A program made the translations under genes and the position numbers. Shown here piece after piece: positions 5,020-5,464 of a stretch of DNA of 5,464 nucleotides; positions within the stretch are counted from its first letter, which is position 1, and each line of letters opens with the position of its first letter. Under the pieces are notes generated by a model, which ran no database searches, had not been told where the DNA came from, and worked only from the letters and a program-made list of their open reading frames with translations. The stretch spans positions 1 through 5,464 of the forward strand of contig JAUYEQ010000401.1 of NCBI GenBank assembly GCA_030691295.1, read 5' to 3'. The stretch comes from Bacteroidota bacterium. Its GTDB lineage: Bacteria; Bacteroidota; Bacteroidia; Bacteroidales; Prolixibacteraceae.

Positions 5020-5038
5020 TTCGGATTTTTTTAAGTTG
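5020..5038 (-). promoter_or_regulatory. A-rich leader shared with the PhnB-like gene
   Basis: On the minus strand CAACTTAAAAA starts 19 nt before the ATG at 5019, the same 11-mer at the same distance as before the PhnB-like gene at 2717. It is most easily explained as an A-rich translation leader. Its use as a regulatory site is only a guess. Confidence 0.3.
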
Positions 5039-5044
5039 TATATA

Positions 5045-5464
5045 TTAATTATTCACAGCATCCTGTAACATTTTAATGTCAAGTTTTTTCATTTGAAGCA
5101 TGGCCTGCATCACACTTCCCGATTTAGCCGGGTGGCTTAACAATTCGCCTAAAATATTCGGAACAATTTGCCACGAAACGCCAAATTTATCCTGAAGCCA
5201 GCCACACTGCTGTGCGCCCTCGAACCCACCTTCTGTAAGTTTTTTCCAGTAAAAATCAATTTCATCCTGAGTTTCACAATTTACCACCATCGAGATGGCC
5301 GGATTAAAATTCATGCCCATATTTACATGGCTGTCCATGGCAATGAATTCCTGTCCGTTGAGTGTAAATTTGCAATGAACGACTGCGCCTTCAGGACCGA
5401 CTTCCTTTCCATATCGTTCCAACTGAATAATTTTGGAGTCGCTGAATATTGAAGTGTAGAAATT
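5045..5464 (-). CDS. PhnB-like VOC family protein, N-terminus beyond window edge
   Basis: The frame is open through the right edge of the window, so the 5' end of the gene is missing and 139 residues are seen. A TTG at 5422 could be read as a start, but the upstream codons spell NFYTSIFSDSKIIQLERYG, which is the standard N-terminal region of PhnB/3-dmu-9_3-mt proteins. Only about 20-25 residues should be missing. Other blocks are GAVVHCKFTLNGQEFIAMDS, NPAISMVVNCETQDEIDFYW, GWLQDKFGVSWQIVP, then the helical tail with VMQAMLQMKKLDI typical of this branch. It is a cytosolic protein with unknown substrate; homology with methyltransferase-named families does not imply that activity. It is the most upstream gene seen of the minus-strand series, and the operon promoter lies outside the window. 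The 69-residue gene follows after 25 nt. Confidence 0.9.
   Translation of the reverse strand, partial: NFYTSIFSDSKIIQLERYGKEVGPEGAVVHCKFTLNGQEFIAMDSHVNMGMNFNPAISMVVNCETQDEIDFYWKKLTEGGFEGAQQCGWLQDKFGVSWQIVPNILGELLSHPAKSGSVMQAMLQMKKLDIKMLQDAVNN

Overview
The window looks like chromosomal DNA from a member of the Bacteroidota. The reasons are the phylum-typical C-terminal motif of the carbohydrate-binding family 9-like protein at the left edge, the A-rich leaders without Shine-Dalgarno sequences, the lipoprotein signal, and the particular set of VOC, RibD-C-type reductase and DUF4287 genes. The genus cannot be told from the sequence. No RNA genes, transposase, integrase, CRISPR array or replication origin were seen. 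No gene-free stretch is longer than 131 nt.

Left part, plus strand (1-682): the 3' end of a CBM9-like gene is followed after 19 nt by a complete OsmC-family gene. The OsmC protein keeps the first conserved cysteine but has serine where the second is expected.

Right part, minus strand (814-5464): nine genes all point left and meet the OsmC gene tail to tail. In order of transcription they are: a PhnB-like VOC protein (cut by the window edge), a 69-residue small protein, a RibD-C/DHFR-like reductase, a second VOC protein, a second RibD-C/DHFR-like reductase, a DUF4287 protein, a PhnB-like VOC protein, a glyoxalase_4-type VOC protein and a lipoprotein alpha/beta hydrolase. The first five are tightly packed (gaps 25, 19, 24 and 3 nt) and look like one operon. 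The last four are more loosely spaced (gaps 75, 96, 50 and 30 nt), and most of those spacers hold hairpins or repeats. This suggests genes added to the downstream end of an older operon. Such clusters of small enzymes are usually read as stress, detoxification or drug-tolerance genes, but no substrate can be assigned here.

The most unusual signal is a 21-nt motif present once intact (2261-2281) and once split by 100 nt (688-701 and 802-812). A GTTC duplication lies exactly at the split. The two copies bracket the glyoxalase_4 and lipoprotein-hydrolase gene pair. This could be an inserted short element, or the boundaries of a mobile two-gene unit.
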